Part shown: positions 1 to 7,601 of the stretch, one piece after another | Position numbering within the stretch: position 1 is the first letter of the stretch | Layout: every line of letters begins with the position of its first letter | NCBI GenBank assembly: GCA_029941095.1 | Contig: JAPYRO010000008.1 | Coordinates: 1 to 13,494, forward strand | Direction of reading: 5' to 3' | Length of the DNA: 13,494 bases | From: Dehalococcoidia bacterium | GTDB taxonomy: Bacteria; Chloroflexota; Dehalococcoidia; UBA6926 | Program-made: the position numbers and the translations under genes | The notes under the pieces: generated by a model | What the model was told of the DNA's origin: nothing | Databases searched by the model: none | What the model saw: only the letters and a program-made list of their open reading frames with translations

Positions 1-471
1 GCTTTATCTATAACTGGTAACCCCGATCAAGCTCTGAACGAGTATTCAGCGGCTATCAATTTAAGACCAGATTACGCCCGTGCTCACTACAATAGAGGGA
101 TCACATTGACAAGGATGGAGCGCTTTGAAGATGCAATAAAGGATTTTGATCGCTGTGTACGCCTAAGACTTGATATACCAGAAGCTCATTACGGAAAAGG
201 AATCGCTTACTCTAACGTTGGTGATTTCAAACAAGCGTTGTCATCCTTTGAAAGAGCTATAGTGTTGAGAGAGCGATTCCCAGATGCTCTTTTTGCTAAA
301 GCGAAAACCCACGTCAGGCTGGGCGAACCGATAGAATCGATAAGTGACTTAACAGAGTTTCTAAAAATTAGCCCTGCCAACCTAAAACAAATCGACAATG
401 AACCGGATTTTGATGAGCTTAAAAAAACGTCTGGTTATCGAAATATGTTGAAAAAATTAAAGCTAAGCTAA
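1..471 (+). CDS. TPR-repeat protein, 3' fragment
   Basis: The reading frame is open from the first base and ends at TAA (469-471), so 156 C-terminal residues are visible and the true start lies upstream of the window. The first ATG in frame (106) is internal to a repeat and should not be taken as the start. The fragment contains about four tetratricopeptide repeats of roughly 34 residues, with the usual pattern of small and aromatic residues (for example AHYNRGIT, AHYGKGIAYSNVGDF, DALFAKAKTHVRLGE). It closes with NEPDFDELKKTSGYRNML, a common way for TPR arrays to end. TPR arrays are protein-protein interaction scaffolds; the partner cannot be guessed from this fragment. No membrane segment or catalytic domain is visible here, but the missing N-terminus could carry one. 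It converges on ribH with only 13 bases between the stops. Confidence 0.85.
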   Translation, partial: ALSITGNPDQALNEYSAAINLRPDYARAHYNRGITLTRMERFEDAIKDFDRCVRLRLDIPEAHYGKGIAYSNVGDFKQALSSFERAIVLRERFPDALFAKAKTHVRLGEPIESISDLTEFLKISPANLKQIDNEPDFDELKKTSGYRNMLKKLKLS

Positions 472-484
472 ACTCAATGTATAG

Positions 485-958
485 TTACCCTCGGAGCTCT
501 TTTATAACGTTCGCGGTCTCTATGCCACTTAACGCAGCATCATAACCTCTATTAGAGCCCAAAGGTCCCGATCTCGCCATAGCTTGCTCCATGTTATCAG
601 TAGTAAGAACACCAAAAGCGACAGGAACACCTGTTTCGATAGGAATACTACTTATACCATTGGTTACACCAAGGGAAACATAATCAAAATGAGATGTTTC
701 CCCTCTTATAACAGCACCGATCGCGATCAAAAAATCGAACTCTCCTGTCTTGGCTGCCTCCATTGCTACTGTGGGAATCTCAAATGCCCCAGGAACCCAA
801 TAAACGGTAATGTCGGTTTGTAGTATCCCTTTTTCTTGAAGGCCTGATAAAGCACCTTCTAAAAGTCGATCAGTTATAACTCGATTGAATCGAGCAACAA
901 TCACACCAGCGCTTAAGCCATTTCCATTTGGACTAACATTAATATTTTTGTAGGACAC
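485..958 (-). CDS. ribH: 6,7-dimethyl-8-ribityllumazine synthase
   Basis: Lumazine synthase condenses 5-amino-6-ribitylamino-uracil with 3,4-dihydroxy-2-butanone 4-phosphate, the penultimate step of riboflavin synthesis, in the cytosol. The 157 residues match the usual family length. Signatures in order are VARFN (21-25), VPGAFEIP (55-62), GAVIRGETSHFDYV (81-94) with H90 equivalent to the catalytic His, PVAFGVLTTDNMEQA (112-126), and R129 with NRG (136-138) near the phosphate-binding region. The start is GTG at 958, preceded by GAAGGG six bases upstream. It is the last gene of the minus-strand rib cluster, 65 bases downstream of ribBA, and probably shares its transcript. No terminator hairpin with a T-run is visible in the 13 bases before the convergent TPR gene. 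The assignment is secure. Confidence 0.97.
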   Translation of the reverse strand: MSYKNINVSPNGNGLSAGVIVARFNRVITDRLLEGALSGLQEKGILQTDITVYWVPGAFEIPTVAMEAAKTGEFDFLIAIGAVIRGETSHFDYVSLGVTNGISSIPIETGVPVAFGVLTTDNMEQAMARSGPLGSNRGYDAALSGIETANVIKELRG

Positions 959-1023
959 TCTAAACCCTTCAAAGGTGATTTAATTATCAAGAACATTAAC
1001 TAGAATTATTACCTTCAAGGCAA

Positions 1024-2220
1024 TTAATCCATTAAATGGCCCATCTTATCTCTTTTTGTCTCCAAATAACGCCTGTTAAAATCGTTGGGTAAAACTACGA
1101 TAGGAACCCTCTCAACTATCTCAAGTCCATAAGAATCGATTCCAACAATTTTCCTAGGGTTATTTGTTAAAAGTTTTAGCTTTCTTACACCCAGATCAAC
1201 CAAAATTTGGGCCCCAACTCCATAATCACGTAAATCTGGAGGGAAACCTATCTTCTTGTTAGCTTCAACGGTATCCATGCCTGAATCCTGTAAAGAATAG
1301 GCTCTAAGTTTATTGTGGAGGCCAATACCTCGCCCCTCTTGACGCATATACAAGAAAACACCTGTTCCTTCTTTTGCTATTTGTTGTAACGCTAGATCTA
1401 CCTGTTCACCGCAATCACATCGCAAAGACCCAAATGCATCACCCGTGACGCACTCGCTGTGGACTCTAACCAGAACTGGTTCATCTTCTTTAATTTCCCC
1501 CATTACCAGAGCAATATGCTCATCAGGATCGATCGAACTTTTAAATCCGTAAGCGCGGAAATCACCATGGGTTGTGGGAAGTAACGATTCTCCCGCCCTC
1601 TCTACTAACCTTTCATGATTTCGTCTGTATTCTATAAGTTCAGCGATCGTAACAATTGGAATATCCCATTTTTCGGAATATTTCTCCAAATCATCCATGC
1701 GCGCCATAGTTCCATCATTATTCATGATCTCGCATATCACTCCTGCAGGATAAAGCCCACTAATCTTAGCCAAATCAACTGCTGCCTCTGTATGGCCTGC
1801 CCTCATTAGCACACCTCCCTCCCGATATCGGAGAGGGAAAACATGCCCTGGGCGACCTAGATCATCTGGGCTAGTGGAAGGATCAATCAATGCCTCAACG
1901 GTGGTTGCTCTATCTCCAGCAGAAATACCTGTTGATACGTTCACTTTAGCATCAACAGAGTCCGTGAATGCTGTCTCTAACGGAGTCGTATTGTCACCTA
2001 CCATCAACGGTATTCTGAGTTCTTCCAATCGATCTGGCAGCATTGGAACGCATATAAGGCCACGCGCGTGAGTTGCCATAAAATTGATGTTCTCAGGTGT
2101 TATTTTTTCTGCAGCTATGAAAAGATCTCCTTCGTTTTCACGCTCAGCATCATCAACTATGATGACGTACTCTCCGTTTTTAACTGCTTCTATTGCTTGA
2201 TCAACACTAGACAAAGACAT
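1024..2220 (-). CDS. ribBA: Bifunctional 3,4-DHBP synthase / GTP cyclohydrolase II
   Basis: This fusion starts both branches of riboflavin synthesis. The N-terminal RibB domain (about 1-200) converts ribulose-5-phosphate to 3,4-dihydroxy-2-butanone 4-phosphate. The C-terminal RibA domain (about 205-398) opens GTP. RibB signatures are VDDAERENEGDL (22-33), ATHARGLICVPM (49-60), GRPGHVFPLR (122-131) and AGHTEAAVDL (141-150). RibA shows the zinc site C257-x10-C268-x-C270 followed by RQEGRGIG (293-300) and a conserved LTNNP. Both halves retain these motifs, so I see no sign of a dead domain. Length (398) is typical. The ATG start at 2220 has a strong AGGAGGG Shine-Dalgarno that overlaps the ribE stop codon, implying tight coupling with ribE ten bases upstream. 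Confidence 0.97.
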   Translation of the reverse strand: MSLSSVDQAIEAVKNGEYVIIVDDAERENEGDLFIAAEKITPENINFMATHARGLICVPMLPDRLEELRIPLMVGDNTTPLETAFTDSVDAKVNVSTGISAGDRATTVEALIDPSTSPDDLGRPGHVFPLRYREGGVLMRAGHTEAAVDLAKISGLYPAGVICEIMNNDGTMARMDDLEKYSEKWDIPIVTIAELIEYRRNHERLVERAGESLLPTTHGDFRAYGFKSSIDPDEHIALVMGEIKEDEPVLVRVHSECVTGDAFGSLRCDCGEQVDLALQQIAKEGTGVFLYMRQEGRGIGLHNKLRAYSLQDSGMDTVEANKKIGFPPDLRDYGVGAQILVDLGVRKLKLLTNNPRKIVGIDSYGLEIVERVPIVVLPNDFNRRYLETKRDKMGHLMD

Positions 2221-2230
2221 TTAGGCCCTC

Positions 2231-2833
2231 CTAATTAATCGCGAACTCCTCGATAGTCTCTCTCTGATTTAAACGCTCGATATATTTAGCTAATATATCA
2301 ACTTCCAGGTTAACTTCATCTCCAATTTTTAAAACCCCTAAATCAGTATTTTCATAGGTAAACCGAACCAGTGAAACACTGAAAAAGTCTTCTACAGCTT
2401 CTGTAATGGTTAGACTAGCACCATTAATAGCTATGAAGCCTTTTTCAACTATATATCTCATTATATTTCGAGGTGCCCGAAATCTAACGACCTTTGCGTC
2501 ACCTTGCTTTTCAATGGAAGCTACAGTCCCAGTGCCATCAACATGGCCTTGCACTAGGTGTCCTCCGACTCGGCCATTAAATAACATTGCACGCTCTAAA
2601 TTAACGATCCCCTTAATTTCTGCAAACCCCAAATTAGTTCTGTCGAAAGTTTCTGGCATAACATCAAATAAACAACCGTCTTGGTCAATCTTGATTACAG
2701 TAAGACAAGCTCCGCTAACGCATATACTATCGCCAATTTTAGTTCCATCAAGTACTACGCTGGCCCGTACACCTAATTGGCCTTCGCTTATTTCAGTAAT
2801 TACCCCTGTCTCTTCCACAATCCCCGTAAACAT
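2231..2833 (-). CDS. ribE: Riboflavin synthase, alpha chain
   Basis: Riboflavin synthase dismutates two 6,7-dimethyl-8-ribityllumazine molecules to riboflavin and the pyrimidine intermediate that RibH reuses. The 200-residue protein has the classic N-terminus MFTGIVEETG and two lumazine-binding halves of about 97 residues. The first carries SGACLTV (40-46) and FNGRVGGHLVQGHVDGTG (85-102). The second carries INGASLTI (136-143) and the C-terminal trimerisation helix AKYIERL (182-188). I chose the ATG at 2833: GGGAGG lies nine bases upstream and the protein then begins with the family motif. An in-frame TTG at 2854 would add seven residues but places the ribosome-binding site inside the coding region. 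The gene is 124 bases downstream of ribD, and that gap holds a promoter-like sequence. Confidence 0.96.
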   Translation of the reverse strand: MFTGIVEETGVITEISEGQLGVRASVVLDGTKIGDSICVSGACLTVIKIDQDGCLFDVMPETFDRTNLGFAEIKGIVNLERAMLFNGRVGGHLVQGHVDGTGTVASIEKQGDAKVVRFRAPRNIMRYIVEKGFIAINGASLTITEAVEDFFSVSLVRFTYENTDLGVLKIGDEVNLEVDILAKYIERLNQRETIEEFAIN

Positions 2834-2924
2834 AACACCGAGCCTCCCTGACAATAACTATGGCGCCCCTGAGAGCTTCTGACAAGCCAAGTTGTACCTT
2901 TGTTTAGCAAATATACTTGTCAAC

Positions 2925-2954
2925 AAGATTATATTATATCGATAATTATCTTGT
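2925..2954 (-). promoter_or_regulatory. Candidate sigma-70-type promoter for ribE-ribBA-ribH
   Basis: On the minus strand, TTAACA (2954-2949, 5 of 6 to the consensus) is followed after 18 bases by a perfect TATAAT (2930-2925). It sits immediately after the ribD stop codon. Transcription would start near 2918, giving a leader of about 85 bases before the ribE ATG. A second TTGACA lies at about 2921-2916, without a good -10 downstream. These are hexamer matches by eye in an AT-rich spacer, so the call is tentative. Confidence 0.4.
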
Positions 2955-2957
2955 TAA

Positions 2958-4070
2958 TTAATCCCAAGATTTCAGTCGGCCTCGTACAAGAACATCATTT
3001 TCAACACTATCTACAACAATATTCCCCAGAGAAAAAGCATCAGAGATTTTCTCAATCCCAATACCCGCAACCGGACTAGGAGATTCTGCGCCTCCAACGA
3101 TCGATGGGGCAACAAATGCTATAACTTGATCAGGAACGTGGCTATCGAACAAAGCGCCTAGCAATGTCTCTCCTGCTTCTGTCATAACCTGTAGAATACC
3201 CCTGCTACCCAATTCAGTCATTAGTTTCTCTAAATCCACTTTACCCGACTCATCTCCTAAAACAACCGTTGAGACGGTGTCTCCCATACCGTAATATCTA
3301 ACTGCTGCTTGTTCACTTGCAGTTACGATCAAAGTATTGCCAGGTTGGCTAAAAAGAATGGCTTCTTTCGGTGTCCTACCACGACTATCAACAATGACCC
3401 TCAAAGGTTGGCGGGGTAACGGAGTACCTTGAGCATCTCTGGCAGTTAATTTAGGGTTATCCGAACGGATCGTTCCCGGAGCAGTAATTATTGCGTCCAT
3501 TTGGGATCGAATCAGATGCACTATTGCCCTTGATCGCTCTCCAGTAACCCATTTAGAATCTCCAGATCTTGTAGCTATTTTGCCATCCAGTGTCATCGCA
3601 TATTTTGCCACTACTAAAGGTTTTCCCGTCTTAATAAATTTGAAATATGCCTGATAATGGTCTTGTGCTTCATCTGCTAAACTACCTATAGAAGTTTCAA
3701 TCCCTGCCTGTTTCAACATAGTATTACCTTGACCATTCACCTTAGGATTAGGATCAGTAACAGCCATAAAAACACGACGGATTCCCGCTTTTATTAGAGC
3801 ATCGGAGCAAGGTGGGGTTCTCCCGTAATGGGAACAAGGTTCCATGGTCACATACATAGTCGCACCAGCAGCTAAGTCCCCTGCCTGTCCCAAAGCAACA
3901 ATTTCTGCATGGTCGCCACCTATCTCTTGTGTGAACCCTTCTCCAACTATTTCTCCGTCTTTTTCAATAACCGCTCCAACGGGAGGATTGGGACTAGATA
4001 AACCTAACGAAAGCTTAGCCAGCGCCAAAGCTTTCTGCATATAAGATCGAATTTCTGTTTGATCGTTCAA
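2958..4070 (-). CDS. ribD: Bifunctional pyrimidine deaminase/reductase of riboflavin synthesis
   Basis: RibD deaminates the GTP cyclohydrolase II product and then reduces its ribosyl side chain to ribityl using NADPH. The deaminase domain (about 8-150) shows SSPNPPVGAVI (25-35), the zinc site H54-A-E56 and PC79-SHYGRTPP-C88, and TDPNPKVNGQG (105-115). The reductase domain (about 150-370) begins KYAMTLDGKIAT (156-167), followed by SKWVTGERSR. The usual GxGT turn reads APGT here, and the late glycine-rich motif is TEAGETLLG rather than VEGGxTL; both are mild variations. The start is TTG at 4070, with AGGGAT about six bases upstream and only two bases after the dcd stop. The ATG ten codons later (4040) has no ribosome-binding site and would trim the family N-terminus. 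Translational coupling to dcd is likely. Confidence 0.95.
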   Translation of the reverse strand: MNDQTEIRSYMQKALALAKLSLGLSSPNPPVGAVIEKDGEIVGEGFTQEIGGDHAEIVALGQAGDLAAGATMYVTMEPCSHYGRTPPCSDALIKAGIRRVFMAVTDPNPKVNGQGNTMLKQAGIETSIGSLADEAQDHYQAYFKFIKTGKPLVVAKYAMTLDGKIATRSGDSKWVTGERSRAIVHLIRSQMDAIITAPGTIRSDNPKLTARDAQGTPLPRQPLRVIVDSRGRTPKEAILFSQPGNTLIVTASEQAAVRYYGMGDTVSTVVLGDESGKVDLEKLMTELGSRGILQVMTEAGETLLGALFDSHVPDQVIAFVAPSIVGGAESPSPVAGIGIEKISDAFSLGNIVVDSVENDVLVRGRLKSWD

Positions 4071-4072
4071 TT

Positions 4073-4639
4073 CTATCCCTGAAAGTCACGATAAATTCTG
4101 CTCGCAGTTGGTTCTTTCTGCCCCTGATATTTACTACCCAAATCGGATGAACCATAAGGTCTATCCGAAGGCGACGATAGCTCTGTAAAGGATATCTGCC
4201 CTATTTTCATTCCGTAGTAAAGCGTGACAGGTAAATTATTCACATTACTGAGTTCGAGAGTAAGGTTTCCATTCCATCCTGGGTCAACATAGCCAGCCGT
4301 TGAATGAATCAATAACCCTATTCGTCCAAGAGAACTCTTGCCTTCCAGTCGGGCAACTAGATTATCAGAAAGCCCAATTGACTCCAACGTACTTCCTAAA
4401 ACAAATTCTCCAGGATGCAATATAAAAGGAATCTCATCTTTAATTTCCACCATCTCAGTCAAGTCACTAACATCTTCGTGGATATCAATAAAGGGTCTGC
4501 GAGAATTACGAAATACCAATATTTTTCTATCTAGATGGACATCAACACTTGCCGGCTGTATATCTGAATCTTGTATAGGGTCAATAGTAATACGCTTCTT
4601 ATCCAGAGCAACACGTATATCTCGATCACTTAGTACCAT
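4073..4639 (-). CDS. dcd: dCTP deaminase, probably the dUMP-forming type
   Basis: The protein belongs to the dCTP deaminase/dUTPase trimer family and supplies dUMP for thymidylate synthesis. Visible landmarks are IQPASVDVHLD (27-37), RLEGKSSLGRIG (97-108), HSTAGYVDPGW (112-122), the catalytic Glu in LTLELSN (E129), YYGMKIGQI (141-149) and a C-terminal PYGSS...SKYQGQ...SR tail that closes the active site. The HSTAG stretch and YQGQ tail look closer to the actinobacterial bifunctional deaminase-dUTPase, which converts dCTP directly to dUMP, than to the E. coli deaminase. That subtype is inference from memory of those sequences. Length (188) is normal. The ATG at 4639 has a GGGGG tract just upstream. 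The stop lies two bases before ribD, an unusual placement at the head of a riboflavin cluster. Confidence 0.93.
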   Translation of the reverse strand: MVLSDRDIRVALDKKRITIDPIQDSDIQPASVDVHLDRKILVFRNSRRPFIDIHEDVSDLTEMVEIKDEIPFILHPGEFVLGSTLESIGLSDNLVARLEGKSSLGRIGLLIHSTAGYVDPGWNGNLTLELSNVNNLPVTLYYGMKIGQISFTELSSPSDRPYGSSDLGSKYQGQKEPTASRIYRDFQG

Positions 4640-4736
4640 GAAACCCCCTTACAAACTTTGTAGTCCCAACTATATCATTGACAATGTGGTACTCGATAGA
4701 TCTTGTAGAAATATTGAGAAAAAAGTACTTCTTAAA

Positions 4737-5573
4737 TTACTCGATTAAGAATCTAGCTTGCACGGATACAACTACTTCCAAAGAACCAGCCTCGACCGGA
4801 ATAGACATCGATCTCTCCATTGAAGCCATAGCCATACCGCCATAATAATCTGAGGAAACAGGCGAACTAGATGATTCGCTAATAAAAAATGGTCTACCTA
4901 GACTAATTCCCGCAGAGGTTGCTATTTCCTGAGCATGGTCTATTGCCTCTTTAACTGCAATAGCCCTGGCCTCTGATTCAGCTATTTTTTTATTTTTAGC
5001 TTGGAAATATATTGAGTTTATGGTTATATCTTCTCCACCTGCAGTTACAGCTTTATCGATCAAGTTTTCAATCCCGTCGAGATCCACAACAGTTACTCTA
5101 ATATCCCAGCTGACCGCATAACCAATAAGTTCTCGCCCTGTTGGCTTGTATTCGTATCTTGGTTGAATAGATAAATTAGAGGTTTGAATATCTTTATCAG
5201 CAACACCGCTACTTTTTACCGCTTGAAGTACTTTACTGCTAGAACTTGCAGCCCTCCGCTTTGCATCAGAAACTTTATCATCCAATACTTCTACGCCCAA
5301 AACAACTGTTGCAATATCAGGTTCGAGGGTTACCGATCCAGAACCTGAAACCCATATCCCTTGAGAAGTACTTTCCGAAACAAAACTAGTATTAAATCCT
5401 CTATTAGTTGGTGACACAGAATACTGCATTTGCGTCTCAGTTCCATTTATCGCGGGTGCCTGTCCATCAATTTCGTCCGCTCCTCCCCCATTGATAGAAA
5501 TTGCTTCAGAACAAGCGGAAAAAAGGAAAACGGTCATCATAAGAATAAATAATTGAACTATCTTATTTTTCAT
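4737..5573 (-). CDS. SIMPL-domain (DUF541) putative lipoprotein
   Basis: The 278-residue protein starts with a lysine-containing n-region, a hydrophobic stretch and a lipobox-like LFSAC ending at Cys21, so it is probably lipid-anchored outside the cytoplasmic membrane. A Ser/Gly-rich linker follows to about residue 50. The rest is a SIMPL/DUF541 domain: GSGSVTLEPDIATVVLGVEV near its start, then GVADKDIQTSNLSIQPRYEY, IGYAVSWDIRVTV, and an Ala/Glu-rich helix AESEARAIAVKEAIDHAQEI before a closing strand. The biochemical role of bacterial SIMPL lipoproteins is largely unknown, so no function is assigned. I chose ATG 5573, with AGGG about eight bases upstream, over the TTG one codon earlier. It is divergent from lepB and 97 bases upstream of dcd, so operon membership is uncertain. 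Confidence 0.88.
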   Translation of the reverse strand: MKNKIVQLFILMMTVFLFSACSEAISINGGGADEIDGQAPAINGTETQMQYSVSPTNRGFNTSFVSESTSQGIWVSGSGSVTLEPDIATVVLGVEVLDDKVSDAKRRAASSSSKVLQAVKSSGVADKDIQTSNLSIQPRYEYKPTGRELIGYAVSWDIRVTVVDLDGIENLIDKAVTAGGEDITINSIYFQAKNKKIAESEARAIAVKEAIDHAQEIATSAGISLGRPFFISESSSSPVSSDYYGGMAMASMERSMSIPVEAGSLEVVVSVQARFLIE

Positions 5574-5599
5574 CAATCTAACCCTTATTTAATGTCATT

Positions 5600-5619
5600 T
5601 TGAATTGTCCTCAATTCAA
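5600..5619. repeat. Perfect 8-bp inverted repeat upstream of the SIMPL gene
   Basis: TTGAATTG (5600-5607) and CAATTCAA (5612-5619) are exact reverse complements separated by TCCT. The dyad lies 27-46 bases before the SIMPL-gene ATG. It falls just downstream of a possible minus-strand -10 element, TATAAG (5636-5631), so it could be an operator or a small hairpin in the 5' leader. No T-run follows on either strand, which argues against a terminator. Confidence 0.5.
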
Positions 5620-5696
5620 TCAGTTCTAGCCTTATAAAAACATCACGAATATACAATCCAGATGGTAATAATTTAGACTAAGATGGCTAATACACA

Positions 5697-5702
5697 TATA
5701 AT
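5697..5702 (+). promoter_or_regulatory. Candidate -10 element of the lepB promoter
   Basis: A perfect TATAAT lies 92 bases upstream of the lepB GTG, in the 221-base divergent region between the SIMPL gene and lepB. The matching -35 is weak (TTAGAC around 5673-5678, about 18 bases upstream), so this is a tentative call. Transcription would begin near 5709. Confidence 0.3.
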
Positions 5703-5794
5703 GATACTATTAACCGCTATAGATCAAGTACAATTCGAACAAATGCCCGACCCTTCGTGAGACTAAACCTTGATTCCAACAAAGGTCATTTACA

Positions 5795-6346
5795 GTGATT
5801 AGATCGTTCATCAAAGAGATTTTACAAACACTAGTAATAGCAGTGGTGGCTTTCATTATTATTCATACTAGTTTACAAAATTATATGGTTGAAGGCACCA
5901 GCATGATGCCAAACATAGGTGACGGTGATTACTTACTTGTCAACAAATTATCTTATTTGGAGCTAAATAAAATACTTACCTCAGAAGGTTTAAACCTTAA
6001 TAGTCAACCCCCGAGCCGAGGAGACATTGTCATATTTGAACAGAATAAGCCAACCGGAAGACATTTGATTAAAAGAGTGATTGGTGTTCCAGGCGACTCA
6101 GTTAGTATTAAAAATGGGAAAGTTTATGTTAACGAGAAAATTGTAAAAGAAAATTACCCTATTTATAGTGACAATAGCAATTTACATAAACTATTAGTAG
6201 GAGATGGGTACTTTTTTTTGTTAGGGGATAATAGACCAATTAGTCAAGATTCCCGAAGTTGGGGAATGATGTCAAAAGAACAAATAATAGGGAAAGCGTG
6301 GTTTAGGTACTGGCCAATTTCTAGTATTGGTCTCGTTAAACACTAA
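5795..6346 (+). CDS. lepB: Signal peptidase I
   Basis: Type I signal peptidase removes signal peptides from proteins exported by Sec or Tat. The 183-residue protein has a single N-terminal membrane anchor (about residues 9-25, LQTLVIAVVAFIIIHTS). The serine-lysine dyad motifs follow: VEGTSMMPN with S36 as nucleophile, HLIKRVIGVPGD with K93 as general base, and the conserved GDNRPISQDSR (144-154). The active site therefore faces outside the membrane. Length is typical of the short Gram-positive or chloroflexal type rather than the longer E. coli enzyme with two anchors. The start is GTG at 5795 with AAAGG nine bases upstream; MIRSFIKEIL then forms a proper cytoplasmic n-region. It is transcribed away from the SIMPL lipoprotein gene and sits 32 bases before tRNA-Lys. 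Confidence 0.96.
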   Translation: MIRSFIKEILQTLVIAVVAFIIIHTSLQNYMVEGTSMMPNIGDGDYLLVNKLSYLELNKILTSEGLNLNSQPPSRGDIVIFEQNKPTGRHLIKRVIGVPGDSVSIKNGKVYVNEKIVKENYPIYSDNSNLHKLLVGDGYFFLLGDNRPISQDSRSWGMMSKEQIIGKAWFRYWPISSIGLVKH

Positions 6347-6378
6347 AAAAAAAGCTACCCTTAAGTAAAGATTTTTTC

Positions 6379-6454
6379 GGGCCGTTAGCTCAATCGGCAG
6401 AGCAGGAGGCTTTTAACCTCAAGGTTCTGGGTTCGATTCCCAGGCGGCCCACCA
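6379..6454 (+). tRNA. tRNA-Lys (anticodon UUU)
   Basis: A full 76-base cloverleaf can be folded by hand. The acceptor arm GGGCCGT pairs with GCGGCCC, with one T-G wobble at the inner pair. The D arm is GCTC...GAGC. The anticodon loop is CTTTTAA with TTT at positions 34-36. The T arm is CTGGG-TTCGATT-CCCAG. The 3' CCA is encoded (6452-6454). The outermost anticodon-stem pair appears to be a G-A mismatch, leaving four good pairs. It may be co-transcribed with lepB, since no separate strong promoter is visible in the 32 bases between them. Confidence 0.96.
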
Positions 6455-6487
6455 ATGTTTCTTGTCCCCTTAGTTTATTCGTAAGAA

Positions 6488-7573
6488 TCAAAAGTTTTTA
6501 ATTTCTTCTACGGTTTTTGAGTCGAGTTTCTCCACGAGAACACGAACTAATCTAGTTGCTTGTTGAAAATCTTTATAGCTTATTACCGAATTATGACTGT
6601 GCAAATATCTAGTTGGAATAGCTATGTTAATCGTAGGAGTACCTCCTCGTGAACGCTGAAGGGCAGATCCATCTTGCCCGTAGCCGGTTAACACATTAAA
6701 TTGCAAAGATATCCCCTCGGATTCCGCGACTTGGCTAACAAAATCACGCAATTTTAGATTTGGGATCATCGAACTATCGTGTAAGAAAATCGTTGGCCCC
6801 AAACCAATTTTTTCTTGAGATTCATCCGTGCTTATGCCTGGGAAATCAGCCGCTACACCGGCCTCCAAATTTATTCCTATATCAGGATCCACCATGTACG
6901 AGCTAGTCGTTGCTCCTCTCAAGCCAACTTCCTCTTGTACAGTTCCGACGGCAAATATCGAATTTACCTTCTCTGAATTTGATGATTGGATTTCCTCTAT
7001 CACTTTAACCATCAATGCAAGCCCTGCTCTGTCATCCCAAGCCTTTCCAAGCAACAAGTCTCCATCATTCAAAACTGAGAAAGGGCTAAAGGGAACTATC
7101 GGATCACCAGGGGATATCCCAAGATTATTCATCACATAGTCTCTACTTGGAGCTCCAACATCAATGAACAGATCTTTTGCATCAAAAATTTTCTTTCTAT
7201 CTTCTTGTGGCATGACATGAACCGTTTTAATACCCGTTACCCCAAGAACATCTTTCTTGTCATTTAAAATAATCCATCTTTGATTCACGATAGCTTGATC
7301 AAGCCACCCTCCAAGTTGCTGGAATTTTATGTAGCCTTCTTCTGTGATATTTTTTACCATCAGGCCAACTTCATCCATATGCGCTGATAGCATTATTTTT
7401 GGGGAATCATTAACTCCACTGATATCAGCGATAACTGATCCCATTTGATCGGTTTCAACGCTTCTCGCAATCGGCTTGAATTTATCTACAAGGATTTCCC
7501 TCACCCTACTCTCATATCCGGAAGGGCCTCCCACTTCAGAAAATATCCGCAGTAAATCCAGTGAATTATCCAT
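6488..7573 (-). CDS. M42-family zinc metalloaminopeptidase
   Basis: The protein belongs to the M42 family of cytosolic dinuclear-zinc aminopeptidases (glutamyl aminopeptidase/TET type, often mislabelled as endoglucanase), which trim peptides. Metal and catalytic motifs, numbered from the chosen start, are AHMDE with H65 and D67, KAWDDR with bridging D180, QEEVG with E214/E215, NLEAG with E237 and RYLHSH with H325. Length from ATG 7573 is 361 residues, normal for the family, and the protein then opens with the expected LLRIFSEVGGPSGYE. An in-frame ATG at 7615 would add 14 residues encoded through a run of nine G's and lacks a ribosome-binding site. The gene lies 69 bases downstream of ftsZ on the same strand and converges on tRNA-Lys. 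The peptide substrate cannot be told from the sequence. Confidence 0.93.
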   Translation of the reverse strand: MDNSLDLLRIFSEVGGPSGYESRVREILVDKFKPIARSVETDQMGSVIADISGVNDSPKIMLSAHMDEVGLMVKNITEEGYIKFQQLGGWLDQAIVNQRWIILNDKKDVLGVTGIKTVHVMPQEDRKKIFDAKDLFIDVGAPSRDYVMNNLGISPGDPIVPFSPFSVLNDGDLLLGKAWDDRAGLALMVKVIEEIQSSNSEKVNSIFAVGTVQEEVGLRGATTSSYMVDPDIGINLEAGVAADFPGISTDESQEKIGLGPTIFLHDSSMIPNLKLRDFVSQVAESEGISLQFNVLTGYGQDGSALQRSRGGTPTINIAIPTRYLHSHNSVISYKDFQQATRLVRVLVEKLDSKTVEEIKNF

Positions 7574-7585
7574 TACTAAATCATT

Positions 7586-7594
7586 CCCCCCCCC
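7586..7594. repeat. Nine-base C/G homopolymer before the M42 gene
   Basis: Nine C's on the plus strand (G9 on the coding strand) end 13 bases upstream of the M42 gene ATG at 7573. If translation begins at 7573 the tract is a G-rich, distantly spaced ribosome-binding element. If it begins at 7615 the tract is coding (Gly-Gly-Gly) and slippage would shift the frame. Confidence 0.9.
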
Positions 7595-7601
7595 ACAAAA
7601 T

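Noticed and set aside
2406..2882. 158-codon plus-strand reading frame opposite ribE
   Set aside because: It is antisense to a confidently identified riboflavin synthase, its product is low-complexity and resembles no family I know, and it has no convincing ribosome-binding site.
2834..2957. FMN riboswitch upstream of ribE
   Set aside because: The leader is long enough for part of one, but the characteristic conserved boxes of the RFN element are not present. The short GGC...GCC pairing seen is not enough.
6347..6378. Rho-independent terminator between lepB and tRNA-Lys
   Set aside because: There is an A-run and a T6 run, but no stable GC-containing stem directly before the T's.
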